A stretch of DNA of 64,000 nucleotides from contig CM068385.1 in assembly GCA_034770075.1 (NCBI GenBank), positions 58,594,939 to 58,658,938 on the forward strand, written 5' to 3'. Shown here one piece after another: positions 53,420 to 64,000 of this stretch (the stretch's first letter is position 1; every line of letters begins with the position of its first letter). Below the pieces are notes generated by a model, which saw only the letters and a list, made by a program, of their open reading frames with translations, was not told where the DNA came from and ran no database searches. The translations under genes and the position numbers were made by a program. The DNA is from Aralia elata (lineage: Eukaryota; Streptophyta; Magnoliopsida; Apiales; Araliaceae).

Positions 53420-56256
53420 TGTAACGACCCCAAAATTCATACAATTTCAACTCTCGACTTCGGTCGTTAACAATACATCTAAATTCTAACTTTACATCAT
53501 TAATCGATAATAAACTAAATAAAATACGAAAAAAAAAACTTTTCAGTTTTCTTTCTCTGCTTTCCCTGAATCATAACCTTTAATCATTTACGTATTCTAG
53601 AATCATATTTACTTAATGATTCGCTTCATCAGAGATATAATAAAAATAAAACTTCTTGATTCAATATTCTTTTATACATCGGATAAAATTAAATTTACAA
53701 CTCAATACAAATTTAATAACTCTACATCTGCTACATTTAATACAATCTCAAATATATCATTCAGAACCTTAATCATGGTTTAAAAACATAAGTTAAACTA
53801 AAACAATTAATCTTCATGCATAACATCTGAATCATGCCACTCAAGCAGCAATTAACTTTACCTTGTATCTTTAACCTGCAAAAATGGTTATTTGCAAGAA
53901 TGAGCTCGACAGCTCAGCAAAATCTAACAGTTTACATGCATCACATAACACATAGATAACATGCTCATCATCTAAATCATAATCATCTGACTATATATGT
54001 CATGCATAACGATCAACACGTAACAATTAGAGATTAAGTTCCATAACTCAATCAGCATTCTTTACTCAACGAACGTAGTCATATTTTGACTTTGTCGTTT
54101 TATACTTGCAACATAAATAAAATACATCATGCTTTATACATCATATGATTAAAATAATTAATCAATTAATTCACATAACAAATAGGAACTGAAAGACTTG
54201 CCTGGTTTGTAGATTATCAATTACCATAACCAGCTTATATAGATCTGCACGTCATGAATCCTACACGATATATATAATCATCCATATCATTAATTAGCCA
54301 CGTAGCAACACTTAGTATTAATTCTACTTAACATTTCATAATCCTTCATTTTATTCTCTATACAATTCTCAACTTAGAAATTAAGTTCTCCTTATAAACT
54401 TTTATTTTATTGCGTCTCACTTTAATCGACACTTAACCCTTAGTTAGGTCTTAAACTTCGCTTTACATTGAATGTATAATGTTTATAAGTAAGTCTTGTT
54501 TAGGGTAACATAGCATAACCAAAAAGAAAAGAATTAAAAACAAGAAAAAATTTCCATTTCTGCAATTCTCGCCGGGGCGAGAAAATTACAACACAAAACT
54601 CTCGCCGGGGCGAGAAAACTTAGAACAAAACTCTCACCGGGGCGAGCTCTCGCCGGGGCGAGAAATTTAGCTTGTTGAGCTCGCCGGGGCGAGCCTCAAG
54701 AATTCCAGATTCTGCAGTTTGCGAACTGCAGAATTTTTAGACCAAAATTCCCAATTTCTTCATTTTTAACAACAATTTAGACATACCCAAAAATTATAAT
54801 CTTTACAGAATCAATACCCAACATGTTTATAACAATTCTAACATCCTAAACATCTTAAACAACCAATTTAAAGGCTTAAAAATCACAATTCATTCTAGTT
54901 TTTACAAACTTTTACCATTTAGCGTAATCGATCACTACGGATTCGTTTCTGAACCAAATTGGTCCGTTCAACTTCCGTTGTTTTCGTTTTTCAACGCATA
55001 ACAACAATCCACCATCAATTTACAGATTATTACTCAAATTAAATATCAATTTTGACTCCAAAGTAAGCCAAAATGTATATATTATACCAAAACTCAAATT
55101 CTTCTTCTAATTCATGTTTTCATGAATTTGATACCACAAACATCATCTACTAACATCATATATCGAATTAAATAAACCCAATAACACATGAATCCAATTC
55201 CTCAACAATTTGACCCTATAAATTCAATTACAGAGAACTCAAAACTAAAACTAAAAATATAAAATTTACCTTTGATTCTTCTAAGCTTAGTTACACAATT
55301 AGGAGGGTTTGATTATCCTCCTTCTTCCTTCTTTGATTTCCAAACCTTCACTTTCAATTCACAGAGAATTCTCCCACTCTCTCTTTCTCTCTTCTCTCAG
55401 CCATATCAAAACCAAACTGACAAATACGTATATCAGTTTCTCAGCAATTAGGAAAATCAAGAGTTTAGGCCATGTTTGGCTACACCCAATTAATCTCCAT
55501 CTTAATTTATTTTAATCATTCACTTATTATATAGTTCACAATTGTCACATCTAATTTAATTAAATCATATTTAATTAAATTATAACAAATACAACTTCAA
55601 TTTTATTTAATAAATCATCGTATTTCTAATTTAATTATTTAATTAAATTAGTATCTTAACATCACTTTAGCGTACTAAAATACGCACAAATTATAAATTT
55701 ATCCATCATCAATTTATTTAATAACATCATACTTAAACAAATTATTCTATAATAATTTCCATCAAATATTTATTCCATAAATATTCCAAATAAAATATTT
55801 ATTCAAATCCATAAATATTTTAAACTATAAATAAAACTCACAATCTTATTACATTTACATATATATTAAACTCCAATCTATTAAGACAAATATATTCTCA
55901 TTGATTCACTATTTTAATCAAGGGAATTATTCACGTTATTATGAAATATAATCCATAACAATTTCTTTGCTAACAAGGCATAATAATTAAAATATATTAT
56001 TTCACAATATAATTTTAACTTTCTAATATTCAGTAAATATCTTTTCGTAGCAATTTCCTTCACTTCATTCAATAGTTTAATTAACTATTAAGCCTCTTTT
56101 CTCAAATACACGAACATATAATTCTCTTCACATCAAATCACATATTTCACGTATATAACACATAAATATACATACTAAAACTCAAAACGTTTCATAATAA
56201 GAATTTTATTTGCCAAATTCTTATTTAATAATTCTTTAAAAATCCGGGTTGTCACA
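53420..56256 (-). repeat. Element H 3' LTR
   Basis: Complete LTR. It contains the GC-rich palindrome cluster at 54568-54693. Its segment 55281-56256 is nearly identical to 59016-59993, with a few substitutions and a one-base indel. Confidence 0.85.
54568..54693. repeat. Five GC-rich palindromes CTCGCCGGGGCGAG
   Basis: Positions 54568-54581, 54601-54614, 54633-54646 (CTCACC variant), 54649-54662 and 54680-54693. Each can form a 6-bp GC stem with a GG centre. They stand in very AT-rich sequence. The same word recurs in the LTR of element I (62404-62496). Confidence 0.9.
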
Positions 56257-59015
56257 TCCTTCCCTCCTTATAAGGATTCCATCCTCGGAATCAACGAAAC
56301 CTCCTTTTCTCGGTTTCCACAAAATCTCTTTTACAATCATCGTTGAATAACTTTAACACATTACCTCAGTGTAGGTTTTATTTCATCACCTTCACTTAAA
56401 CTTGAAACACTTTGAGTGTTATATATTCTTTAACCCTTTAACGCACTCATTGCATATCATACTCGTTGTAATCATAAAACATCCTGATTTAGCATCGTAT
56501 AAATACTCAGGATATCACATTCACCCATTCTTCAAAGAATTTCGTCCTTGAAATTTTGTTTTACTACTATTTGTTCCTTCCATTTAACGAAATGGACTTT
56601 ACGTTTATCTCTACTTATTCATTGGGCTCTATAACCAAATTCTTTCTCTAGAGACCTTTCTAAGGTCATCACATTCTTCACATCTTCTTCTTCTAAAAAT
56701 TTCTCATCATTCTCTCTTCCCTTTCTAGAATTTCATTTCTTTCTTGGATTTATTATAGTTTGTTTAACTTACTCATCAACACATGCCACATTCTATAACC
56801 TATCCCTTTTTAAGGAATATTTTCTTTTCACTTCCACCTTTCAAAAGAATAAGAATCTTCCACAATTGTTCAATAATTGGGAAATAGTATGAATAACTCA
56901 TGAATTTAAAGATACATTCAAAAACTTTCAATATTCTGCTGAGGAGTCGTAAAGACTTGAACCTTGTCCTAGGTTAACAGATATTTCTACTGTAACCTTT
57001 AACAGTCAAAAGACTATGGACCATCTCTTTTCGTACTCCAGGTGATCAGCCTTTTGTACTATGTATTGTGCACATACATATTAACGCTATTGCGTATCCC
57101 CCATTATAGGGTTGGTTCACCTCAGACTTAATACAAATTCCACACCAGAATAAACTGATTTGGCATAAAATCTCAAATAATTCTTGAATTTCATAAACAT
57201 CTTTCAATAGTCGTCTAGCCGAATCAATTAGCATAGACCTTGAACAACAATTCGGATATTAGTCAAAACATTTTTAGCCAACTCAATTGGCATATCTTTT
57301 CATATCTTAACAGAAAAAAAAAATTCTTTTATGACGTCATGATACCGTACCGTCTTAATAGTACGTTGAGGATGCCGTCATTTTAAGACTTTGTCATACT
57401 ACATCATACCATAGTGGGCTGACGATCCTTCGATCACATCCAACACTAGGTTCAATTGCATTGATGACTCCATCGTTCAAAATACATTTTGATAATTTCA
57501 AATAAGTTTTGTCTAGCTGAAACAATTAGCATAGACATATGAATAATAGCACATTTTAAAACTTATTGGTTCAAACATTGACCCAATATACTTTTGAGAA
57601 CACAAAATTGCGAATATCAGCATGATGTCAATAAATTTCGAAAATCTAGCATAGCTAGAAGATTTGAAATCTCCATTTCTCTCCATCAAGTTCAATCATT
57701 ACTTCATTACTTCATTACTCAATCATTTTATCATCCTTCAATATCATCAATACTCTCTATACCATAACTTTTCTATACCCAATATAGTTCATCAAACTTA
57801 CCACACTTTGGAAGTTCAGGAACTTACCACAATCATATGGTTTTAGGAACTTATCCTAGTCAAACCAAAATCGTCCATTCGCTGAGGGGTTCCACCATAC
57901 AATTATGAGTCACGAACCTACCATAAGTATGAGTTTTAAGAACCGCACCTATTCTTAAATATTCTCTAACTATCAAATATAAATATGAGAAAAGAATCAC
58001 CTTCTTCTCATATGTATATCGATAGTGCGACATCAATATTTCAATGATTATCAATATAGGATGCTAAGTGGTTGTCGAACCAACTCGACCACTAATCAAT
58101 ATAGGAAGCTGAGCGGTTGTTAAACCATGGACAAATCCCGTCCCATACCAGGATTTGTTCAACTCAACCACTATATTAATATAGGAAGCTAAGTAGTTTT
58201 CAACCCAAGCACAAATTCCCGTCCCATACCAGGAATTGTACTACTCAGCCACTAACATGAGTCCTCGATTGAAATCCCACCTAATTTCATCTTGCTCTTA
58301 ACTTAACTCTTTGTTTGATACGAATTTCTCGTACTTCATCATCCATAACTCCTCATGAGTTTATCTCGTACTATTTCATAGTACCATCTCTTTATAGCGT
58401 CATGCTACAACTATTCAATCATTTAAGATCTTCTGACATTTTACAACTTTAGCAGATCACTTCGTGATCTCATTCTATTATCAACTCTTCTTACAATTCT
58501 TTTTTTTGTCTCATGATCGTCTCATCCTACGATCTTCTTTATTCTTCTCTTTAATCACGTTATCTTATGATTAATCAACTCAGGTGTTCCCTGTTCTTTT
58601 AGCTCTTCAGATATTTCTTTGAACCTAATCAGTTTATCATAATCTTGTCTCACATGAATTCTCTAAACTCTATTTGAGTTCATCCTTATCATTATATCAT
58701 TCTCATCTTATAGATATCGTCTATTTATTAACACCATTTTTATTACTAGAGTTAAATAACTCCTGGTTCTCATCTTATATAACTCTTCAATATTCTTCTT
58801 TGAATCTTCTTCTTTATATATAACAATTCTTCCTTTAAGAATCTCTATCTTTATTCATATTATTCAATATTTTATTCGAGTTTACCTCGCGTCATTCTCA
58901 TCTTCTTCGTGTAACGTTTCTAGGACTTAACTCATCTCATGCTTCTACCTATACGAAAAGAATCACTTGTTAATCATACACATCCATAATTCTATACGTG
59001 ATACACATCGAGTCT
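56257..59015 (-). other. Element H internal region, non-coding
   Basis: No pol motifs. Stem-loop motifs at 56275-56292 (GATTCCGAGGATGGAATC on the minus strand) and 56538-56555 (AATTTCAAGGACGAAATT) repeat the module seen in element E. 56945-57125 resembles 61615-61800 in element I's LTR. 57500-58030 matches, inverted, parts of 33120-33650 in element E. 58048-58250 holds three loose tandem units around AATATAGGAAGCTAAGTRGTT and CCCGTCCCATACCAGGA. Confidence 0.7.
58048..58250. repeat. Imperfect tandem repeat in element H
   Basis: Three units beginning AATATAGGAWGCTRAGYRGTT at about 58052, 58098 and 58176; the last two include TCCCGTCCCATACCAGGA-type sequence and CAACTCAACCACTA-like ends. Unit length varies from about 46 to 78 bp. 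Confidence 0.7.
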
Positions 59016-59993
59016 CTAAGCTTAGTTACACAATTAGGAGGGTTTGATTATCCTCCTTCTTCCTTCTTTGATTTCCAAACCTTCACTCTCAATTCACAGA
59101 GAATTCTCCCACTCTCTCTTTCTCTCTTCTCTCAGCCATATCAAAACCAAACTGTCAAATACGTATATCAGTTTCTCAGCAGTTAGGAAAATCAAGAGTT
59201 TAGGCCATGTTTGGCCACACCCAATTAATCTCCATCTTAATTTATTTTAATCATTCACTTATTATATAGTTCACAATTGTCACATCTAATTTAATTAAAT
59301 CATATTTAATTAAATTATAACAAATACAACTTCAATTTTATTTAACAAATCATCGTATTTCTAATTTAATTATTTAATTAAATTAGTATCTTAACATCAC
59401 TTTAGCGTACTAAAATACGCACAAATTATAAATTTATCCATCATCAATTTATTTAATAACATCATACTTAAAACAAATTATTCTATAATAATTTCCATCA
59501 AATATTTATTCCATAAATATTCCAAATAAAATATTTATTCAAATCCATAAATATTTTAAACTATAAATAAAACTCACAATCTTATTACATTTACATATAT
59601 ATTAAACTCCAATCTATTAAGACAAATATATTCTCATTGATTCACTATTTTAATCAAGTAAATTATTCACGTTATTATGAAATATAATCCATAACAATTT
59701 CTTTGCTAACAAGGCATAATAATTAAAATATATTATTTCATAATATAATTTTAACTTTCTAATATTCAGTAAATATCTTTTCGTAGCAATTTCCTTCACT
59801 TCATTCAATAGTTTAATTAACTATTAAGCCTCTTTTCTCAAATACACGAACATATAATTCTCTTCACATCAAATCACATATTTCACCGTATATAACACAT
59901 ATATACACATACTAAAACTCAAAACGTTTCATAATAAGAATTTTATTTGCTAAATTCTTATTTAATAATTCTTTGAAAATCCGGGTTGTCACA
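59016..59993 (-). repeat. Element H 5' LTR remnant
   Basis: Matches 55281-56256. The inner boundary at 59016 (CTAAGCTTAGTTACAC) is abrupt and adjoins unrelated internal sequence, marking a deletion junction. Confidence 0.85.
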
Positions 59994-59998
59994 ATGAT

Positions 59999-61101
59999 GA
60001 TGTTACTTGGTGGAAGATATTTTAAGGCCTATAAATAGCAACCTCCATCCTTCATTATTTGCATTAGTTTTCAAGCAATTCAAGAACAAAAATACTTTAT
60101 ATTTATATTCTGAGAGATATTGTGAGATAAAAAAAATTACTTTCGAAGCATCGAAGCACTACGTGATTGGAAGTAAAGCTAGCAACTACAAGAGGTATAC
60201 TCTAGTGGTTATAATTTTTATTTTTATGTATGTATCAGTAAAAATATACTTTTACAAGCAGTTATAATGCCCAAATTAATTTATCTATATAGTACAAAAG
60301 TCCTATTTACAAGCAGTTATAATGTTCGATTTATTTCTCTTATAAAGTTAAAAATATACTTTTATAAGCAGTTACTATGTCCGATTTATTTTAAATATAA
60401 TAGCCAAATATTCATTTTATAAGCAGTTATAATGCTCAATTTATTTTAAATATAGTTGATGAATATTTATTTTATATGCAGTTATAATGCTGAAATTATT
60501 TCATATATAGTATAAGGGGTCTTATTTATAAGTGGTTATAATACCCGAAATAAAACTTAAAAGATTTAATCGTTAAACACTTATTTGTCTACATGAACTT
60601 ATAATCGTGTAGGATTTACGATGAACGTTTAGACCGTTATATTTATCTTTAAAAGATATACGAAGCAAGTCTTCTAACTCTTATTTGATTATGTGAGCCA
60701 GTCTTCTATCCTAAACCTATGTGTAACTATTTCTAAGCTTGTTCATATGTGATAGTTGATATGTGAAAATATATGTATGAAAGCCTTATGTGATGTTAAG
60801 TAGGATATGATGATTAAATGTTAAGTGTTTAATGATATGTTATGCCATATATGATTATGTTATATCATTAAGCATGAGTTAACATAATCGTTAACTGAAA
60901 GTTATGTCAAGTCAAGCATGTTAAAGTTTATATGAAAGCATAAACTGTTTATGTGTTATTAGATAGACTTGCTGAGTCGTAGTGCTCATTCTTGCGAATA
61001 AAACTTTAATTGCAGTTATGAAGAATGATAAGAAGATCATGAATGTAAAGAAGAATGTGTAGACTAGTTTACAATTTGTTTATGTATTTAGGTATAATGA
61101 C
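59999..61101 (+). repeat. LTR-like block F, downstream part (promoter to U5)
   Basis: Plus-strand LTR sequence related to element E. TATA box CTATAAATAGC at 60029-60039, then GCAACTACAAGAGGTA (60181 on; compare 30018), a 55-bp minisatellite, and near the end CTTGCTGAGTCGTAGTGCTC with CATTCTTGCGAATAAAACTT (60968-61007), matching 31409-31449 of element E. The LTR end is not reached because element I begins at 61102. Confidence 0.7.
60245..60575 (+). repeat. Minisatellite of 55 bp, six copies
   Basis: GCAGTTATAATG-type words start at 60258, 60313, 60368, 60423, 60478 and 60532, giving a 55-bp period. Typical unit: TTATAAGCAGTTATAATGCT followed by CAATTTATTTTAAATATAG. In element E the corresponding place (about 30092) has the motif only in isolated copies. 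Confidence 0.9.
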
Positions 61102-63808
61102 TGTGACACCCCAAATCCAGGTACTTAATTCCCACAGATTTAGTGTTCACTATCTCATTCATTCACATCTATCTACCCATAATTAAGAACAATTAAATAA
61201 ACTAAAAGAAACATCTTCCCAAAATGGGTTACATCACCAAACTCTTAAACAATCAAATCCCAGGTTATCTTAACCTTAAATACATTTGTGTGGAATAAAA
61301 CATAATATTAAACAAGTCTTTGATACAAACAAACATCAAGTGGATAATAAATCTCTTGCTACTTTGGCATCTTGCCCTTGCCTTTACTCGTGGACGGCTC
61401 GTCCTGCTTTTCTGGCTTAGCTGCAATGATTAGTGCAAGAGTGAGCAAACAATTGCTCACAAGTACGACAACAATAATATTTAAATGAAATGGATTTCAA
61501 CTGAGGGATAATAATTTTCTGAATCTCAGTCAATAAATGATCAAAGTCTAAAAGCTCGTTAGAATATTTGATTCAAGGAAAAAAAAATAGATTTCAAGAT
61601 TTAGAAATTATATCTGAGGGTCACAAGACCTCGAACTATGTCCTAGGTTAACAAGTATTTCTACTGTAACCTTTAACAGTCATATAGACTATGGACCAAC
61701 ATCTCGTACTCAGGGGGATCAGCCCTTTGTACAATGTATTGTGCACAAACATTTTAACGCTGTCGCGTAAGTAATCCCCTATATTAGGGTTGTTCATCTC
61801 AGTTTATCGTCTAAATCCATACCAAAAGAAACTTGGCTTGGAATAAGAATAGAAAATATTCTAAGTCTTTGAAATCGCTCATCAACTAAGGACTAGCTGA
61901 ATCAATAAGGGTTTGCTAGTCTAATTCATCAATAAAGTCAAACAACAGAAATTCTGTTCAAAGTTTGAATAACGATCAATGATCGAACAATAAACAACTG
62001 GAATAAAGCTTTAGCATTTAATCATGACAACAACCTTGCTTGAATAACAATAAGCTAAGGTAAATATTCTTGCTCAATGATATTAAACTCGCTTTAAATG
62101 AAATAACAAGTTTGAGATAGGAAAACTTGCCTCGTGCGTAGATTACAGATTTAAACAATGCACGTTCCTTAATCACCCTATACATTTTAATTATAAAATA
62201 GTAACAGTGATTAGCTATAGAACAATATACACACTTTAGGATTTATTCTTATCCTATTTCACTTAATAGATCAAATGTCATTTGATATTCATTTTGCTTA
62301 CCACTCATTATAGTATCTTATTTATCATTAAATACTTCAATTTAAATTTTAATCATGTACACAACATCATAAAATAAAAATAAAAATATTTCAGTTACTG
62401 TTCCTCGTCGGGGCGGGAATTCCCTGAACAAAACTCTCGCCGGGGCGAGACCTCGCCGGGGCGAAGATTCCTTTGCATTTTTCTCGCCGGGGCGAGAGAC
62501 TTGGCAGTCGTCTTCCCCAGCTCGCGAACCAGTGAAAACTTAGGCCAATTTTGGCCAAATTTTCCGAATTCTACCATCCAGTACACAAATTAAATATACC
62601 CAGACATCAAATATGCTAGAAAATAATTACCCAACATGTTTTCTAAACATTTTAATCATTCTATCACATAAACAACCAATTTAAACCCAAGAATTTCACT
62701 GTTAAACAATTTATTCAAGTTTTGACCATTTTCATGAAATCAACCACTGTAAACTCATCTTTCAATCATTTTAATCCATTCAAATTACATTCTTTTCGTT
62801 TTTCATCGTATTAACACAATCAAAAGTCAATTTACCGATTAATAATCTAATTGAACATCAATTATCAAATATATATGCCACACATGAATTAAGACTCTGT
62901 AAAAACAAAGACTTCATTCTAAATCATGCTTTCATGAATTAAATCTTTCAAATTAGTTTATAATCATCACATAATCTCTAATACATGCTTACTAACAATT
63001 ATAACCAAGTAATTCATGTATTTAGCATGTAAATTCATATACAGTGAAGTAGAAATCATTTACAGAGAAGTAAAATAATAAGAATATAATGAAGAACAAA
63101 ACTAAAAGAATTATACCTTCAAGCTATATATGATTCTTAGTTTCCCTTTTCTTCTTGATTCTCTCAATCAACAAAACTCTCTTACTCTCAATTTTCTCTC
63201 TATTCTCACCTTGATAGAACTCTGTTTTTTTTAGCAACTGATAAACACTTCTTACTTAACGTATTCAACCTTCAAATAAAAATTGATGAAACATAATCAC
63301 ATATTTTAATTTTAAAAAATCATCAGTTACATAATTCAAAAGCCATAAGGCTATGTTTGGCAATTACAAATAAAATAACTCTTTATTTCCAACCAAAGGT
63401 CATAAGGCCTTGTTTGGTTTGATGGAAATAAAAACTCTTTCCATTTATTTTAATAAATCATTATAACATATAGTTTTAAATGTCACACCTCTAATTTAAT
63501 TGAACTTATTATTAAATAAATTCAATTAAACATTACTAACTAAATTAATAATTTCATTTAACAAATAACAATAATACCAAATAAATTCTCTTATTCAAAT
63601 AAACCTTTTCGTCATCTAATTTAATTATTAAATTAAATTAGAATAACATAACAAATCACATTCAAATAACATTTAACATTATTAAACTTAACATATACCC
63701 ATTTCACAAAAACTTAATAAATTAATTATTTAGCTCAATAAATTAATAAAAATATTTATATAATTCAACAAATATTTTTATTCAATCACAAAAATTGCAT
63801 TCGTTACA
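61102..63808 (-). repeat. Element I 3' LTR
   Basis: 2707 bp with TG...CA ends. It contains GC palindromes at 62404-62496 and a segment (61615-61800) shared with the internal region of element H. Rich in AT, with TTTAATTA-type words near the U3 end as in element H. Confidence 0.8.
62404..62496. repeat. Four GC-rich palindromes, CTCGCCGGGGCGAG type
   Basis: Positions 62404-62417 (degenerate), 62436-62449 (perfect), 62452-62465 (last base changed) and 62483-62496 (perfect). Same word as in element H's LTR, at a comparable place. Confidence 0.9.
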
Positions 63809-63826
63809 TCTTTCCCTCCTTAAAAG

Positions 63827-63906
63827 GATTCTGTCCCCAGAATCACAACGCAATTAAATCGTCCGTTACATTCTCCCCTACTTACAAAGATTCTGTCCCC
63901 AGAATC
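63827..63906 (-). repeat. Duplicated LTR-proximal stem-loop module of element I
   Basis: GATTCTGGGGACAGAATC on the minus strand at 63844-63827 and again at 63906-63889. Between them lies an LTR-start-like TGTAACGGACGATTTAATTG (minus strand, from 63870). Same arrangement as in elements E, G and H, with a different stem sequence. Confidence 0.8.
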
Positions 63907-63937
63907 GCAATATAAAGACTAAACAAATAATAAAGGA

Positions 63938-64000
63938 AAATTTTGCATCATTTGCTCTTCGAGTTCTCACGTTGCTTCTTCAGCACTGTGGTTCCTCCAG
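63938..64000 (-). pseudogene. Element I integrase C-terminus with chromodomain end (partial)
   Basis: Minus-strand frame WRNHSAEEAT, then TGA at 63969-63967, then ELEEQMMQNF. Chromovirus pol proteins end with WR.H...EATWE, so the TGA replaces the conserved tryptophan codon TGG by one base. The chromodomain directs integration to chromatin marks in this lineage. The rest of pol lies outside the window. The frame is short, but the match to the family ending is clear. Confidence 0.75.

Larger units (their letters stand above)
53420..59993 (-). mobile_element. Element H: non-coding chromovirus-type element, deleted
   Basis: Minus-strand insert with a perfect target duplication ATGAT (53415-53419 and 59994-59998). 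The 3' LTR 56256-53420 is complete (2837 bp, starts TGTGACAACCCGG and ends GGTCGTTACA on the minus strand). The other LTR is present only as 59993-59016. The polypurine tract AAGGAGGGAAGGA lies at 56269-56257. The internal region has no coding capacity but matches the core of element E in places, so it belongs to a related non-autonomous family. A deletion removed the rest of the 5' LTR, the primer site and the 5' internal part. Confidence 0.85.
61102..64000 (-). mobile_element. Element I: chromovirus, minus strand, runs off the window
   Basis: 3' LTR 63808-61102 on the minus strand (starts TGTAACGAATGC, ends GGGGTGTCACA), preceded by a polypurine tract AAGGAGGGAAAGA (63821-63809) and the end of a chromodomain-bearing integrase. 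Only the 3' end of the element is in the window. Confidence 0.85.

Overview
The window looks like intergenic, heterochromatin-like nuclear DNA of a flowering plant, most likely a eudicot. It is AT-rich with isolated GC/CpG-rich blocks. Only two host genes are visible: the last exon of an MnmE-type tRNA-modification GTPase (2930-3124, +) and a small plastid-targeted J-domain protein (4035-4502, -), which converge on each other. Almost everything after about 5.7 kb is transposable-element DNA. No rRNA gene, tRNA gene, CRISPR array or bacterial operon was seen.

Left part (1-10241). After the host genes come a copia-type solo LTR (5716-7090, TSD ATACC/ATACT) and a decayed Mutator-like element (7221-10046) with long terminal inverted repeats. 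The MULE transposase remnant is split by a second, chromovirus-like solo LTR (8049-8545, perfect TSD TCGTA).

Middle part (10242-51433) is a tower of nested LTR retrotransposons. Element A is a Tat/Ogre-like gypsy element on the + strand with a tRNA-Arg primer site. Its 5' LTR was hit twice. Copia element B (10634-24033) went in just upstream of A's TATA box. Athila-like element D (- strand, 24782-42584, TSD ATCTC) went in further downstream. B carries C (14054-20709, TSD GATAC), a non-autonomous Athila relative with two 2.08-kb LTRs and one chimeric ORF. D carries E (29346-37623), a non-coding chromovirus-type element, exactly between its RT and RNase H domains. A's own internal region holds a broken gag and protease, no RT/RNase H/integrase, and, on the opposite strand, a broken but intron-containing plant mobile domain (PMD) gene.

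Right part (51434-64000). A's 3' LTR is cut at 51434 by chromovirus-type LTR sequence (F) that begins with a 427-bp-arm palindrome made of two inverted LTR starts. F is interrupted by H (- strand, 53420-59993, TSD ATGAT) and by I (- strand, 61102 to the window end), whose internal side begins with the 3' end of a chromodomain integrase.

Most notable: the antisense PMD gene in a pol-less Tat/Ogre element; the chimeric ORF of C; a stem-loop with compensatory changes beside the polypurine tract of the chromovirus-type elements, duplicated each time with an LTR-like stub; the LTR-LTR palindrome; and GC-rich palindromic or NotI-like motifs recurring in elements of different lineages. All statements come from reading the sequence; no database search or alignment program was run, so boundaries of degraded parts are approximate.
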